A stretch of DNA of 64,000 bases from Marinobacter persicus (GCF_002934325.1 NZ_PTIV01000001.1:178261-242260); one strand, 5' to 3'. Counted from the stretch's first letter, positions 33,805 through 44,511 are shown. Numbers and translations: made by a program. The notes: generated by a model from the letters alone, not told the origin.

Positions 33805-34902
33805 ATGCGCACTGCTTCCCGTTTCATCATTGTCCTTATCTTTCTCGGTGTCGTCCTTGGCGGAATTTTCGGCTACAAGTTCTACCAGTTCGGCCAGATG
33901 GAAAAGCAGCTTTCCCAGCCCCAGCCGCCGGCCAAGATCTCGGTCACCCAGGCCAGCGAGGAGAGCTGGAAGCCGGCCATCAAGGCCGTTGGCAGCATTG
34001 AGGCGATTAATGGCATTGAGGTTGCCAACGAGGTTCCAGGGGTTGTCGAGACCATCAATTTTGAATCCGGCGACACCGTCAGCAAGGGGGATGTACTGAT
34101 CCGCCTGGACGCCGCCATTGACGAAGCCGCCCTGCGCACCCGTCGGGCCGAAGCGCAGCTGGCCGCCCAGGAGTTCAAGCGTGTGTCCGACCTGCTGCCA
34201 CGCCGTGCTGTGTCCCAGTCCCAGTATGACGAAGCCAAGGCCAACTACGACGCGGCCCGTGCCCGGGTCAACGAGGCGGAGGCACAGCTCAACAAGAAAG
34301 TCATTCGCGCGCCGTTTGATGGAACCCTGGGCATTCGCATGGTGGATCAGGGTGAGTACATTGCCACCGGCACCCCCATCGTTGAGATCAACATGCTGAA
34401 TCCGATCTACGTGGATTACACCCTGTCCGAGAAATCGCTGCCAGAGGTGGAAAACGGCTATCCGGTATCGGTCACCGTGGCCGCCGTCCCTGAGCACACT
34501 TTCACCGGTGACGTCAGTGCCATCAACACCTCGGTGAACCCGGAAAGCCGGACCGTGCGCATTCGTGCCACCCTGGACAACCAGGACAACCTGTTGCGCC
34601 CGGGTATGTTCGCCACCATCCAGACCGGCCAGCCACGGGAAAATAAGGTTGTGACCGTGCCACGCACCGCCATTTCCTATAACACCTATGGCGATTTCGT
34701 GTTCCTGGTGGCAGAAAACGACAATGGCGAGCAGATCGTCAAGCGCCAGACCATCACTACCGGTGAGGTCCGGGATGGCCGCGCTGAGGTCACCTCCGGG
34801 CTCAAGGCTGGCGACACCATCGTTGCCAAGGGTCTGCTACGCCTGCGCGCCGGCCAGCGAGTGGAAATCCTGGACGAGTCCGGCCAGGAGGCGTCTGAAT
34901 AA
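33805..34902 (+). CDS. RND efflux periplasmic adaptor (membrane fusion protein)
   Basis: 365 aa from ATG 33805 (CAGGAAC site); the longer frame is not signal-like. N-terminal helix (FIIVLIFLGVVLGGIFGYKFY), lipoyl-like halves (GSIEAINGIEVANEVPGVVE, RAPFDGTLGIRMVDQGEYI), coiled-coil hairpin (about 90-150, RTRRAEAQLAAQEFKRVSDLL) and beta-barrel/membrane-proximal domains. This is the HlyD/MexA-type adaptor that links the RND pump to a TolC-like channel. Its stop overlaps the permease ATG by one base (TAATG). Confidence 0.93.
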   Translation: MRTASRFIIVLIFLGVVLGGIFGYKFYQFGQMEKQLSQPQPPAKISVTQASEESWKPAIKAVGSIEAINGIEVANEVPGVVETINFESGDTVSKGDVLIRLDAAIDEAALRTRRAEAQLAAQEFKRVSDLLPRRAVSQSQYDEAKANYDAARARVNEAEAQLNKKVIRAPFDGTLGIRMVDQGEYIATGTPIVEINMLNPIYVDYTLSEKSLPEVENGYPVSVTVAAVPEHTFTGDVSAINTSVNPESRTVRIRATLDNQDNLLRPGMFATIQTGQPRENKVVTVPRTAISYNTYGDFVFLVAENDNGEQIVKRQTITTGEVRDGRAEVTSGLKAGDTIVAKGLLRLRAGQRVEILDESGQEASE

Positions 34903-37900
34903 TGCGATTCACCGACATATTCATTCACCGGCCGGTACTCTCGACGGTTGTCAGCCTACTGATTCTGCTGATTGGTGCGCGGTCAGCCATGGAAATGGAA
35001 ATCCGCCAGTACCCGGAGCTGGAAAGCACCACCGTTACCGTCTCCACCGCCTACCCGGGCGCCAGCTCCGACCTGATCAAGGGTTTCATCACCGTGCCCC
35101 TGCAGCAGGCGATCGCTGAGGCCAGCGGTATTGATTACCTGACTTCCACCAGTTCCCAGGGCGTGTCCACCATTCAGGCCAAGATGGAGCTGAACTACGA
35201 CGCCAACGATGCCCTGGCGGAGATCCAGGCCAAGGTCGCCAGCCAGCGAAACGTCCTGCCTGCTGAGGCCCAGGATCCGGTGATCACATCGACGACCGGC
35301 GACAGCACCGCGTTGATGTACATCTCTTTCTACAGCACGGAACTGCAAGTCCCCCAGATCACCGACTACCTGACCCGCGTGGTGCAACCTAAACTGCAGG
35401 CCCTGTCTGGTGTGGGCAAGGCCCGGATTCTGGGCCGCAGTTTCGCGCTGCGCGTCTGGCTGAACCCCGAACGGCTGGCCGCCGTCGATATGACGCCAAC
35501 GGAAGTTGCCGCCAAACTGCGGGCCAACAACTACCAGGCCGCCGTGGGCAAGACCCGGGGCAAATACACCGAAATCAGTCTGACCAGTGATACCGACATC
35601 GCCGACCCGGAAGCCTTCCGCAACCTGGTGGTGAAGGAAAGCGATGGCTCACTGATCCGCCTGAAGGACATCGCGAACGTCGAACTGGGCTCTGAGACTT
35701 ACGATGAGCTGGCACTGTACAAGGGACAACCGGCGGCCTTTGTGGCCATCGAAATGGCACCTGGGGCGAACCCGCTGACCGTTGCCGACCTGGTAAAAGC
35801 CCAACTACCCGAAATCGAGCAACAACTGCCCAGCGGGCTGAACGTGCGTCTGGCTTATGACGCCTCTGACTTCATCCAGGACTCCATCAACGAGGTGATC
35901 AAGACCCTGCTCGAGGCCATGATCATCGTGCTGGTGGTGGTGTTCCTGTGCCTGGGCTCGGTAAGGGCCTCGGTGGTGCCTTCGGTTGCCGTGCCGCTGT
36001 CTCTGATTGGTGGAGCGTTTGTCATGCTCATGTTCGGCTTCTCGCTGAACTTGCTGACCCTGCTGTCCATGGTACTGGCCATCGGCCTCGTGGTGGACGA
36101 TGCCATCATCATGGTGGAGAACGTACACCGGCACATTGAGCAGGGCGAGTCCCGTTTCGACGCCGCCATCAACGGTGCCCGGGAAATGGCCGTGCCCATC
36201 ATCGCCATGACCACCACCCTGGTGGCGGTGTACGCGCCCATCGGCTTCATGGGCGGGCTGGTGGGCTCGCTGTTCACCGAGTTTGCCTTCACCCTGGCTG
36301 GCACGGTGGTGATCTCGGGCATTGTGGCTCTCACCCTGTCACCCATGCTGTCAGGTAAGGTACTCAAACCCCATGGCAATCCGGGGCGTTTCGAGCAGGT
36401 GGTGGAGAAGACCTTTAACGGCCTGTCCAACATCTACAAGCGAGCTTTGATCTCGCTGATGCAAACCAAGTCCGTGGTGATTTTCTTTGCCGTGGTGGTG
36501 CTGGGCTCCATCTACTTCATGGTTAACATGAGTCAGAATGAGCTGGCGCCGACCGAAGACCAGGGCATCCTGTTCTACCAGGGCCTTGGCCCGGAAACCG
36601 CCACCATGGACTACCTGTATGACCATGGTCAGGAAATACAGGATCGCATCGCCACCGTGCCGGGCTACAACGAAGACTTCATGATCATCGGTATCACCAG
36701 TCCGAACGCCGTCTTCGGCGGCTTCAAGATGAAGCCCTGGAGCGAACGGGACATTACCCAGTTCGAGGCTCAGCCGCAGGTGGATGCCGAGCTGAAAAAC
36801 GTGACCGGTCTGCAAACCGCAGTTTTCCCGCGTCCGTCACTGCCGGGCTCGGGTGGCGGCCTGCCGTTCCAGTTCGTCATTACCACTGGCGCCAGCTATG
36901 AACAGCTGGACCAGGTGGCGGACGAGCTGCTGGGCAAGGCCATGCAGAGCGGCAACTTCATGTTCCTGAAGAAGTCCATCAACTTCGACAAGCCCATTAC
37001 CCGTATCCAGGTGGACCGGGACCGTGTCGCAGACCTGGGCCTGTCCATGCAGGATGTCGGGCAGTCTCTTGCCAGCATGCTCAGTGGTGGTTACATCAAT
37101 CGCTTCAACATGGAAGGACGGTCGTACAAGGTGATGCCCCAGGTGGATGAGCAATTCCGCCCGAGCAAGGAATCACTCAAGGATTACTACATCCGGGCCG
37201 GCAACGGCGAACTGGTACCGCTGTCCAGCGTGGTCAGCTTCACCGAGGACGTAGAACCGTCCAACCGCACCCAGTTCAACCAGTTGAACTCGCTGACCCT
37301 GGAAGGCGTGGTGCAACCGGGTGTTGCCATGGGTACGGCCATGGATTACATGGAGAAGACCGCCGAAGAGGTCTTCCCGCAGGGCTTCAGCAACGATTAC
37401 ACCGGCCAGACCCGGCAGTTGGCCAACCAGGGCAGCGCCCTGATGGTGACCTTCTTCCTGTCCCTGCTGGTGATCTATCTGGTACTGGCCGCGCAATTCG
37501 AAAGCTGGCGGGACCCGTTCATCATCCTGGTCTCGGTGCCCATGTCCGTGGCTGGTGCGATGGCCTTCATTGTGCTGGGCTTCGCCACCATGAACATCTA
37601 CACCCAGGTGGGGCTGATCACGCTGATCGGCGTGGTCTCGAAGAACGGCATCCTGATTGTGGAGTTCGCCAATCTGTTGCAGAAGGACCGGGGGCTGAGC
37701 AAGTTTGATGCAGTGGTTGAGGCCGCCGCTATTCGACTGCGTCCGATCATCATGACCTCCCTGGCGCTGATCTTCGCCATGGTGCCACTGCTGATCGCCA
37801 TTGGTCCGGGTGCGGAAAGTCGCTTCGCCATCGGCCTGACCATCAGCGCTGGCCTGGGTATCGGTACGCTGTTCACCATCTTCGTGCTCCCGGCGTTCTA

Positions 37901-37976
37901 TCTCCTGCTGGCCCGTGATCATCACGGCTCAGCACAGGACGAATACGCGGATGAGGAACCGGCGGCCAGCCAATAA
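34902..37976 (+). CDS. RND-family multidrug efflux permease (HAE1 type)
   Basis: 1024 aa, normal length for an inner-membrane RND pump trimer subunit. Opens with MRFTDIFIHRPVLSTVVSLL. The proton-relay Asp pair lies in GLVVDDAIIMVENVHRHIE, and the conserved RPIIMTSLALIFAM and VGLITLIGVVSKNGILIVEF motifs are present. Similar to MexI/MdtB-like drug exporters. No outer-membrane factor gene is next to it, so a TolC from elsewhere must be used. Convergent with the AraC regulator and separated by a bidirectional terminator. Confidence 0.95.
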   Translation: MRFTDIFIHRPVLSTVVSLLILLIGARSAMEMEIRQYPELESTTVTVSTAYPGASSDLIKGFITVPLQQAIAEASGIDYLTSTSSQGVSTIQAKMELNYDANDALAEIQAKVASQRNVLPAEAQDPVITSTTGDSTALMYISFYSTELQVPQITDYLTRVVQPKLQALSGVGKARILGRSFALRVWLNPERLAAVDMTPTEVAAKLRANNYQAAVGKTRGKYTEISLTSDTDIADPEAFRNLVVKESDGSLIRLKDIANVELGSETYDELALYKGQPAAFVAIEMAPGANPLTVADLVKAQLPEIEQQLPSGLNVRLAYDASDFIQDSINEVIKTLLEAMIIVLVVVFLCLGSVRASVVPSVAVPLSLIGGAFVMLMFGFSLNLLTLLSMVLAIGLVVDDAIIMVENVHRHIEQGESRFDAAINGAREMAVPIIAMTTTLVAVYAPIGFMGGLVGSLFTEFAFTLAGTVVISGIVALTLSPMLSGKVLKPHGNPGRFEQVVEKTFNGLSNIYKRALISLMQTKSVVIFFAVVVLGSIYFMVNMSQNELAPTEDQGILFYQGLGPETATMDYLYDHGQEIQDRIATVPGYNEDFMIIGITSPNAVFGGFKMKPWSERDITQFEAQPQVDAELKNVTGLQTAVFPRPSLPGSGGGLPFQFVITTGASYEQLDQVADELLGKAMQSGNFMFLKKSINFDKPITRIQVDRDRVADLGLSMQDVGQSLASMLSGGYINRFNMEGRSYKVMPQVDEQFRPSKESLKDYYIRAGNGELVPLSSVVSFTEDVEPSNRTQFNQLNSLTLEGVVQPGVAMGTAMDYMEKTAEEVFPQGFSNDYTGQTRQLANQGSALMVTFFLSLLVIYLVLAAQFESWRDPFIILVSVPMSVAGAMAFIVLGFATMNIYTQVGLITLIGVVSKNGILIVEFANLLQKDRGLSKFDAVVEAAAIRLRPIIMTSLALIFAMVPLLIAIGPGAESRFAIGLTISAGLGIGTLFTIFVLPAFYLLLARDHHGSAQDEYADEEPAASQ

Positions 37977-37991
37977 CACAGGCACAGCCCC

Positions 37992-38030
37992 AAAAAAGCC
38001 CGCCCGGGATCATCCCGCGCGGGCTTTTTT
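37992..38030. terminator. Bidirectional terminator between RND pump and AraC gene
   Basis: AAAAAAGCCCGC/GCGGGCTTTTTT, a 12-bp stem (37992-38003 with 38019-38030), with A and T runs on both sides, located between two convergent genes. Confidence 0.9.
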
Positions 38031-38047
38031 CGTTCAGTTACCGTAAT

Positions 38048-39022
38048 TCAGGAAGCCGTGCAGGTTTTACCCGATGGCGCGCTCATATTATCCAGGGCCT
38101 GCAAGCGCCGACGCCATTGCACTGTTTCGCTGGGCAGCTCACCAAAATGGTCCCGGTACAGAGCCGCAAAGCGGCCCAGGTGCGAAAAGCCCTCGTCAGC
38201 GGCGTACCAGGAGATGTGGGGGATGTCGCACTGGCAGTCCACCAATCGGCGACGGACGCGAATCAGCCGGCAGCGCTGGTAGAACCGGTAAGGCGTCATG
38301 CCGGTGGCCCGCTTCATGAGGTAGTACAGGTTGCGTTCGCTGACACCGGAATGGCTGGCCAGCTCCTGCAGGTTAAACGCCCACTGCGGCTCGTTGCGAA
38401 TCTTGTCCACCACCCGCACCAGGCGTCGATCCAGCTCCATCGACGGTTCCTCTCCGGCAGGATGGGGATCACCAGAGGACAACAATTCCCGGACCCTGGC
38501 GAACAGCTGGTTCACCTCTTCACAGGCATGCCGATGGCCGTGGAAATACTCGGAGCGAAACAGAAATTGCCAGAGACAGACAGCCAGGGCGTTAGCCGCC
38601 CCCTGTACCGGCCAACGGGGAATGTGGCCAGGCACCGGGAAAACCAGGGCCAGCCGGCTACCCCCGCCCACCGTCAGGGTAAATTCCTGATCGGCCGGAA
38701 CCGTGGCCAGTGGCACCATCGGCAACCGGGGACCATCGGTCAGGGCAACCTCACAACGCCCTTCCAGTGGCATCACCAACAAGGCACCGGCCAGCAGACA
38801 GTGAGTGAATTCCATCTCCTGGGCAACGTTCAGGACACAGACCACACCAGCGTCGGCTTCAATGGCAGACAGCGAACCAAAGACCGCCTGACTGCGACGC
38901 GCATGGCACTCAAGGTCGTCGCAGCCCAGAAGGTGGCGAAGGGCGTGAAGCCACTCGCCGGCAGCGGCACGATTCAGCCGCAGGTAGGCTTCGAGTTCGG
39001 ATTTACTCTGGGGGTGGCGCAT
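38048..39022 (-). CDS. AraC-family transcription regulator
   Basis: About 324 aa. C-terminal double helix-turn-helix (NLQELASHSGVSERNLYYLM; PYRFYQRCRLIRVRRRL; HISWYAADEGFSHLGRFAAL) of the AraC family, and an N-terminal ~200-residue sensing domain of the AraC-ligand-binding_2 kind. The ATG at 39022 lacks a strong ribosome site; GTG at 39073 (AGGG 4 bases before) would add 17 residues. The gene faces the RND operon, so it may or may not control it. Inducer unknown. Confidence 0.8.
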   Translation of the reverse strand: MRHPQSKSELEAYLRLNRAAAGEWLHALRHLLGCDDLECHARRSQAVFGSLSAIEADAGVVCVLNVAQEMEFTHCLLAGALLVMPLEGRCEVALTDGPRLPMVPLATVPADQEFTLTVGGGSRLALVFPVPGHIPRWPVQGAANALAVCLWQFLFRSEYFHGHRHACEEVNQLFARVRELLSSGDPHPAGEEPSMELDRRLVRVVDKIRNEPQWAFNLQELASHSGVSERNLYYLMKRATGMTPYRFYQRCRLIRVRRRLVDCQCDIPHISWYAADEGFSHLGRFAALYRDHFGELPSETVQWRRRLQALDNMSAPSGKTCTAS

Positions 39023-39169
39023 ACCGCTCGCAGGGGCAATGAATGACCTCGTCCTTTTAAGGCACACTCGCACATTGCCCTAGCCAGATCTTGCAAAATG
39101 TTCACAATATGGCCGGTTTTCCGCTTTTTCTTGATACCCATCAAGCGGCAGAAGAGGCTCCTCACGCCT

Positions 39170-40828
39170 TTAGATCACTTCCAGACTCGCCAGGGGCAAG
39201 GGGCGGGCCATCAAATAACCCTGCCCCCGATGACAGTTCAGTTCCTGCAGGCGAGTTCTCTGGGCTTCTGTCTCGATACCCTCGGCCACCACTTCCAGAT
39301 CCAGAGCCTCAGCAATACCGAGGATGGCGCCCACGATGCGGGAATCCCGACGTTCAGGCCCAAGACGCTGCACGAACTGGCGGTCGATCTTCAGCACGTG
39401 CACCGGGAGGGTATGCAGGTAGGCGAGAGAGGAATAGCCGGTGCCAAAATCATCGATGGCCACCATCACACCCTTATGCCCGAAGTCCTTGAGTTTATCC
39501 AGGCAGGTGCGGGAGAGATTCATCAGGTGAGTTTCAGTGATTTCCAGTTCCGGCACCCATCCCGACTGGCGCAGGCGCGCAAAGAAAGGCTCCAGCAGGT
39601 CTTCCAGGCGACCATCGGCAATCTGCCGCGCGGAAATATTAATCGCCAGGCGCATGGAATCCCCGCCGGTCACTCCATGCAAATCCAGGTCAGCAGTGAT
39701 ACACCGGACCAGTTGTTCGGTCAGCTCATGGATCAGGCCCCGCTGTTCCGCCAGGGGAACAAACTCACCCGGCGAGACCGCACCGAGTTTGGGGTGGCGC
39801 CAGCGTATCAGTGCTTCCATGCCCACCATCTCGCCGCTGGAAAGATCGTATTGGGGTTGATAGACCACCGAGAATTCTTCCGGCGATGTCTTCAGCGACG
39901 CAACCAGCGCTTCTGAAAGAATCTGCTGATGCTGGCCCTGCTCGCTTTCCTCAGCACTATATACCCGGTAACAGGCCCGACCGGCGGTTTTCGCAGCGTA
40001 CATGGCCCGGTCGGCTTTCAGCAGGAGATCGGCGGCGCTGTCCGAGTGCTTGGGATAGATAGCAGCCCCCACAGAGGCGGAAAGAAAATATTCCCGGTAA
40101 TCCACCACCATGGGCGCACGGAACGCCTGTGTTGTGCGCTGACAGACCGCTTCCAGCTCGGATTCATCCTGCAATTCGATGATGGCGGCAAACTCGTCGC
40201 CGGACAAACGGGCCACTACATCACCTTCGCGCAGAACCCCCTGGATGCTGGCTGCCGCTTCCTTCAACACACGGTCCCCGTAGTCATGACCGTGGAGGTC
40301 ATTCACCGACTTGAAGAAATCGAGGTCAATGTAGAGAACCGCAAAACAGGTCTTGTCATAGTTGCGCCGGGAGGCCCTGGCTTTCAGGAATTCCTGGAAC
40401 AAGGTGCGGTTGGGCAATTCCGTGAGGGGATCGTAGTAGGCCAGCGCCGCCAGGCGCTCATCGTTGGCGGTTAACTCGCCAACATCCATGAACACGCCCG
40501 TGTAGAAACAGCCTTCCTCGTATTCCACCGGGTAGATCGTGAGCCATTGGGGGTAGGTTTCACCATTTTTCCGGCGATTCCAGATCAGCCCTTCCCAGCG
40601 GCCTTCGCTTTCCAGACGGCGCCACATGTCAGCATAGAACTCACGGGAATGCAGACCGGAACTTAGAATCGACGGGGTCTGCCCGACAATCTCTTCCTGC
40701 TGGTAGCCGGTAACGGCCTCAAACTGGCGATTGACGTAAGCAATGGTGGCATCAAGGCCTGAAAGCATGATCGCTTTGGGATGCAGATCCACCAGAGCTT
40801 TAAAGTCCTGTCCGCTCAATGACTGCAT
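39170..40828 (-). CDS. PAS-GGDEF-EAL c-di-GMP turnover protein
   Basis: 552 aa from ATG 40828 (GGAAGC site). PAS domain (about 8-115, IAYVNRQFEAVTGYQQEEI), GGDEF domain with SGDEF in place of GGDEF and an RxxD inhibitory site (REGD) 5 residues before it, and a full EAL domain (GMEALIRWRHP, ITETHLM, IDDFGTGYSSLAYL, LKIDRQFV, AEGIETEAQ). All catalytic EAL residues are present, so phosphodiesterase activity is likely; the S-substituted GGDEF could still be active or be a GTP sensor. It is divergent from the Aer-like receptor. Confidence 0.88.
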   Translation of the reverse strand: MQSLSGQDFKALVDLHPKAIMLSGLDATIAYVNRQFEAVTGYQQEEIVGQTPSILSSGLHSREFYADMWRRLESEGRWEGLIWNRRKNGETYPQWLTIYPVEYEEGCFYTGVFMDVGELTANDERLAALAYYDPLTELPNRTLFQEFLKARASRRNYDKTCFAVLYIDLDFFKSVNDLHGHDYGDRVLKEAAASIQGVLREGDVVARLSGDEFAAIIELQDESELEAVCQRTTQAFRAPMVVDYREYFLSASVGAAIYPKHSDSAADLLLKADRAMYAAKTAGRACYRVYSAEESEQGQHQQILSEALVASLKTSPEEFSVVYQPQYDLSSGEMVGMEALIRWRHPKLGAVSPGEFVPLAEQRGLIHELTEQLVRCITADLDLHGVTGGDSMRLAINISARQIADGRLEDLLEPFFARLRQSGWVPELEITETHLMNLSRTCLDKLKDFGHKGVMVAIDDFGTGYSSLAYLHTLPVHVLKIDRQFVQRLGPERRDSRIVGAILGIAEALDLEVVAEGIETEAQRTRLQELNCHRGQGYLMARPLPLASLEVI

Positions 40829-41049
40829 GGATGCTTCCACTCGCTGTTCCCTGCCGGTGTTTTTTATTCTTGTTGTCAGCATAAGCTTAAAACACTCTCA
40901 ACCTATCCGTTTTTTGCAAAATAGGCCTATTTTTAACCAAATCGGTAAGTGCCTCTCATTAGTTTCTCAAGAATTGCAATAAGGGGATATTCTGCAAAGG
41001 TCGGCAGGCCGATAGTGTGTACACATGGAAGCGTATTCTGGAGCACCAC

Positions 41050-42681
41050 ATGCGCAGGAACGAACCGGTGACAGGGAAGGAACACGAGTACCCGTCACAC
41101 TATCACCTGATCAGCACCACCGACCTGAAAGGCAAGATCACCGCCGTCAACGAAGACTTTGTTGATGTCGCCGGCTTCAATGAAGACGAACTGATCGGCC
41201 GCCCCCACAACATGATCCGGCATCCGGACATGCCCCCAGAAGCCTTCGAGAATCTCTGGCAAACCGTGCAGGCGGGCGACTCCTGGCGGGGCATCGTCAA
41301 GAATCGCTGCAAAAATGGCGATCATTACTGGGTGGATGCCTACGTTACACCAATCAAGAAAAACGGCCAGATCGTCGAATACCAGTCGGTTCGCTGCCAA
41401 CCCAGCCGGGCACAGATCCAGCGTGCAGAGGCGGCCTATGCCGCTTGGAACAAGGGCAGGATACCCCGGCGCTACCAGGCCATCAGCCCGCCCATGGCCT
41501 CCAAACTGGCCTGCCTTTACGCCGTTCTGGCCGGCAGCCTGGTGATTTTTGGCCTGGCCGCGCTGACCCTGATCCAGATGGCTGTTCTTCAGGCCCTGGT
41601 ACTCGCCGTATTTGCCATCCTCTTCTGGCTCACGCTGCCGATGATGCGCACCGCCCGGGACGCCTGCTGCGACGCCCACCCCGTTATGCCCTGGATCTAT
41701 ACCGGTCTTCGGGACGAAAGTGCCTGGATTGAGTACGATCGGCAAAAACGCGACGCCACCCTGCGAGCCGTCTCCGCCCGAATGCACTCCAACATAGGCA
41801 TGCTGCACGGCAAGAAACAGAAAACCATGGAATGGGTATCCAGCTCGGTCGACAGCGTGCGTAACCAGCAAACGGACATTGAACACATTACCCGTGCTTT
41901 TGAAGAACTGGCGCAGAGCGTACGGCGGGTCAGTGACATGACCACCCGCACGGAGCATGCCAGCCAGGAAGCGCGACAATCCGCGCACCAGTGCCAGGAC
42001 CGGATGGATGGCGTCAACCAGGCGATCTCCCAGCTAAGGGGACAGCTGGACAGCGCCAATACCGAAATGGACAAGCTCTCGGAACGTAGCGATGCCATTT
42101 CCGTGGTCCTGGAAGTGATCACGGAAATTGCCGAGCAAACCAACCTGCTGGCACTGAATGCCGCCATTGAGGCAGCCCGGGCGGGAGAAGCCGGCCGGGG
42201 CTTTGCCGTGGTGGCCGACGAAATTCGCGGCCTGGCCCGACGCACCCACGAATCCACCCAACGCATCGACACCATGATTGACGAGCTGCAGTCGGAAACC
42301 CACATGGTGGTCGATGTGATCAACAAAGGCTCGGAAGCCTGCAACCGCACCGCCACCATGGCCGATGAGGCCAGCCAGTCACTGCGCGTCACCCTGAACG
42401 ACATGGACATCATCGACGATTGCGCCAGGGAAGTCGCCAGCGCCTCGCAACAACAATCGGCCCTGGCGGTTCAGGTGGAAAAGCAGGCCTCGCACTTGCT
42501 GGATCTGGGCAACCAGTCAGTGTCCAGCAGCGAAAGCGCGCATCAGGAGTCCGAGCAGTTGGGGAACCATGTAGACCAGGCCCAGTTGCTGACCAGCCAC
42601 TTCCTGCATATGCTGCGGGATCGCCTGCGGCTCAGCAAATCCGGCGAAAAACAGAAAGAATTTCCCGAGCCGGCCCAATAA
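41050..42681 (+). CDS. Aer-like PAS-containing chemotaxis receptor
   Basis: 543 aa from ATG 41050 (TGGAGC site). Cytosolic PAS domain at the N-terminus with the Aer-type motif [13 protein letters not shown], two closely spaced membrane helices ([20 protein letters not shown] and [18 protein letters not shown]), and a signalling hairpin with the conserved tip [20 protein letters not shown]. There is no periplasmic ligand domain, so it likely senses redox or energy state through PAS-bound flavin, as Aer does. There is no C-terminal CheR/CheB pentapeptide. Confidence 0.9.
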   Translation: MRRNEPVTGKEHEYPSHYHLISTTDLKGKITAVNEDFVDVAGFNEDELIGRPHNMIRHPDMPPEAFENLWQTVQAGDSWRGIVKNRCKNGDHYWVDAYVTPIKKNGQIVEYQSVRCQPSRAQIQRAEAAYAAWNKGRIPRRYQAISPPMASKLACLYAVLAGSLVIFGLAALTLIQMAVLQALVLAVFAILFWLTLPMMRTARDACCDAHPVMPWIYTGLRDESAWIEYDRQKRDATLRAVSARMHSNIGMLHGKKQKTMEWVSSSVDSVRNQQTDIEHITRAFEELAQSVRRVSDMTTRTEHASQEARQSAHQCQDRMDGVNQAISQLRGQLDSANTEMDKLSERSDAISVVLEVITEIAEQTNLLALNAAIEAARAGEAGRGFAVVADEIRGLARRTHESTQRIDTMIDELQSETHMVVDVINKGSEACNRTATMADEASQSLRVTLNDMDIIDDCAREVASASQQQSALAVQVEKQASHLLDLGNQSVSSSESAHQESEQLGNHVDQAQLLTSHFLHMLRDRLRLSKSGEKQKEFPEPAQ

Positions 42682-42738
42682 GGTACTCTGGCAATCCTCT
42701 AACGGTCAGTCATCACAACCAACAGGATTGCCTCTACC

Positions 42739-43050
42739 TTGACCCTGGGCACACTCGTCTGGCTCTTTATCGCCGGTTTCGCCGCCTGGTACTGGTGGCG
42801 GGCCAAGGCCATCAAGGATTCTGTCCTAACGGCCGCCCGGCGCTACTGCAAATCCATGGACGTCCTGCTTCTGGACGATGCCGTTTACCTGCGCGGCTTA
42901 TGGTTCAAGCGCGACCAGAATGGCCGCATTCGGGTCTGGCGTCGTTTCCTGTTCGATTTCGCCACCACCGGCGAAGAGCGCTACACCGGCCGCATCATCA
43001 TGCTCGGCCCCAACATCCTGCACATGGAGCTCGAGCCTCACCGGTTCTAG
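42739..43050 (+). CDS. DUF3301 small membrane-anchored protein
   Basis: 103 aa. N-terminal helix (LGTLVWLFIAGFAAWYWWRA) then a short soluble part (CKSMDVLLLDDAVYLRGLWF, RRFLFDFATTGEERYTG). It matches the DUF3301 group of gammaproteobacteria, function unknown. TTG start at 42739 with an AGGA upstream. It lies 57 bases after the chemoreceptor stop on the same strand. Confidence 0.75.
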   Translation: MTLGTLVWLFIAGFAAWYWWRAKAIKDSVLTAARRYCKSMDVLLLDDAVYLRGLWFKRDQNGRIRVWRRFLFDFATTGEERYTGRIIMLGPNILHMELEPHRF

Positions 43051-43167
43051 CGAGCCTTTGCCCTGATAAGCCTCAGTTTTCGGCAATCCCTTATCTGACC
43101 ACCCATTTTAAATATGTTTGGGTTTCCTATACTGCGTAGGTGACCACTCACCAAACAGACCGGGACA

Positions 43168-44463
43168 ATGGACATCAAACACGACCATCGCTACGCGATT
43201 AACCTGAACGTCCGGGGCATCCAGCCCTCTGCCACCCTCCGCATCAATGAGCTAAGCAACCAACTCCGGGCCGAAGGCCGGGACATCATCAAACTGGGCC
43301 TGGGACAATCACCCTTCCCGGTACCCGAGCGAGTTGTCGAAGCGCTCAAGGAACACGCCCACGAAAAGGACTATCTGCCGGTCAAAGGCCTTAAAGGCCT
43401 GCGCGAAGCCATTTCCGGCTACATCAACCGTAACGAACGCATGCGCAGCACCTGGGAAGACGTGCTTATCGGCCCGGGCTCGAAAGAGCTGCTGTTCATG
43501 CTGCAGCTGGCCTACTACGGTGATTTGCTGATTCCGCGCCCAAGCTGGGTGTCCTACGCCCCTCAGGCCCGGATCATCGGCCGCTCCGTGCATTGGCTGC
43601 CAACCCACGCCGAGAACAACTGGCAACTGACCGCCGAGGAACTGGATATCGTTTGCCGGGACGATCCCTCCCGCCCGCGTATCCTGATCCTGAACTACCC
43701 GTCCAACCCCACGGGCTGCACCTACACCGACGACCAGCTGCTGGCCATTGCCAACGTGGCCCGCAAATACAAAATCATCCTGTTGTCGGATGAAATCTAC
43801 GGGGAAGTGCACTTCGAGGGTCGACACAAATCGATCGCGCGCTACTACCCGGAAGGCACCATCATCAGCACCGGCATGAGCAAGTGGTTGGGTGCCGGCG
43901 GCTGGCGCCTGGGCACGTTCATTTTCCCGCCCGAGCTGCGCCCACTGCAGGACGCCATGGCGATCATCGCCAGCGAAACCTTCACCTCTACCGCGGCCCC
44001 CATCCAGCACGCGGCGATTACCGCGTTCAACGGCGGGGACGATATCAACGAATACCTGAAACAGTCCCGCCGGATTCTCAAGGTGGTGGGTGAATACATG
44101 CATCGCCGGCTGCAGGAAATGAACGCCGTGGTGCAAAAGCCGCAGGGCGCGTTCTATCTCTTCCCGGACTTCTCTGCATACCGGGAAAAACTCGCCCGGC
44201 ATGACATCAAGACCTCACAGTCCTTCTGCACGGCGCTGTTGGCCAGCACTGGCGTGGCCATCCTGCCGTCCAGTGACTTCGGTTTCACCCCGGACCACCT
44301 GGGGGCACGACTGGCGTTCGTGGATTTTGATGGCGGTGAGGCCCTGAAGCTTGCCGGTGGCGATTATGCCGACATCGAGTTGGGCGACGACTTCGTGCAG
44401 CAGGCCTGCCCTCGCCTGGCAAAAGCCATGGACAAAATGGAGCAGTGGCTCAACAGCCTGTAA
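43168..44463 (+). CDS. Class I/II pyridoxal-phosphate aminotransferase
   Basis: 431 aa. PLP-binding Lys in STGMSKWLGAGGWRLG, the NPTG-type motif in NYPSNPTGCTYTDDQ, and SDEIYGEVHF before it, as in aspartate aminotransferase-like fold type I enzymes. Acts in the cytosol on an amino acid; the substrate (aspartate, methionine or aromatic) cannot be assigned. Transcribed alone, with an inositol monophosphatase gene 48 bases downstream on the same strand. Confidence 0.9.
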   Translation: MDIKHDHRYAINLNVRGIQPSATLRINELSNQLRAEGRDIIKLGLGQSPFPVPERVVEALKEHAHEKDYLPVKGLKGLREAISGYINRNERMRSTWEDVLIGPGSKELLFMLQLAYYGDLLIPRPSWVSYAPQARIIGRSVHWLPTHAENNWQLTAEELDIVCRDDPSRPRILILNYPSNPTGCTYTDDQLLAIANVARKYKIILLSDEIYGEVHFEGRHKSIARYYPEGTIISTGMSKWLGAGGWRLGTFIFPPELRPLQDAMAIIASETFTSTAAPIQHAAITAFNGGDDINEYLKQSRRILKVVGEYMHRRLQEMNAVVQKPQGAFYLFPDFSAYREKLARHDIKTSQSFCTALLASTGVAILPSSDFGFTPDHLGARLAFVDFDGGEALKLAGGDYADIELGDDFVQQACPRLAKAMDKMEQWLNSL

Positions 44464-44511
44464 CCCTGCCGTGCTAGACTGGCACCCTCACGTTTGCTGC
44501 CTGGGGGTGCC

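Noticed and set aside
40990..41020. GCCGATAG considered as a flagellar sigma-28 promoter for the chemoreceptor
   Set aside because: The -10-like GCCGATAG is present, but a TAAA at the right distance is not.
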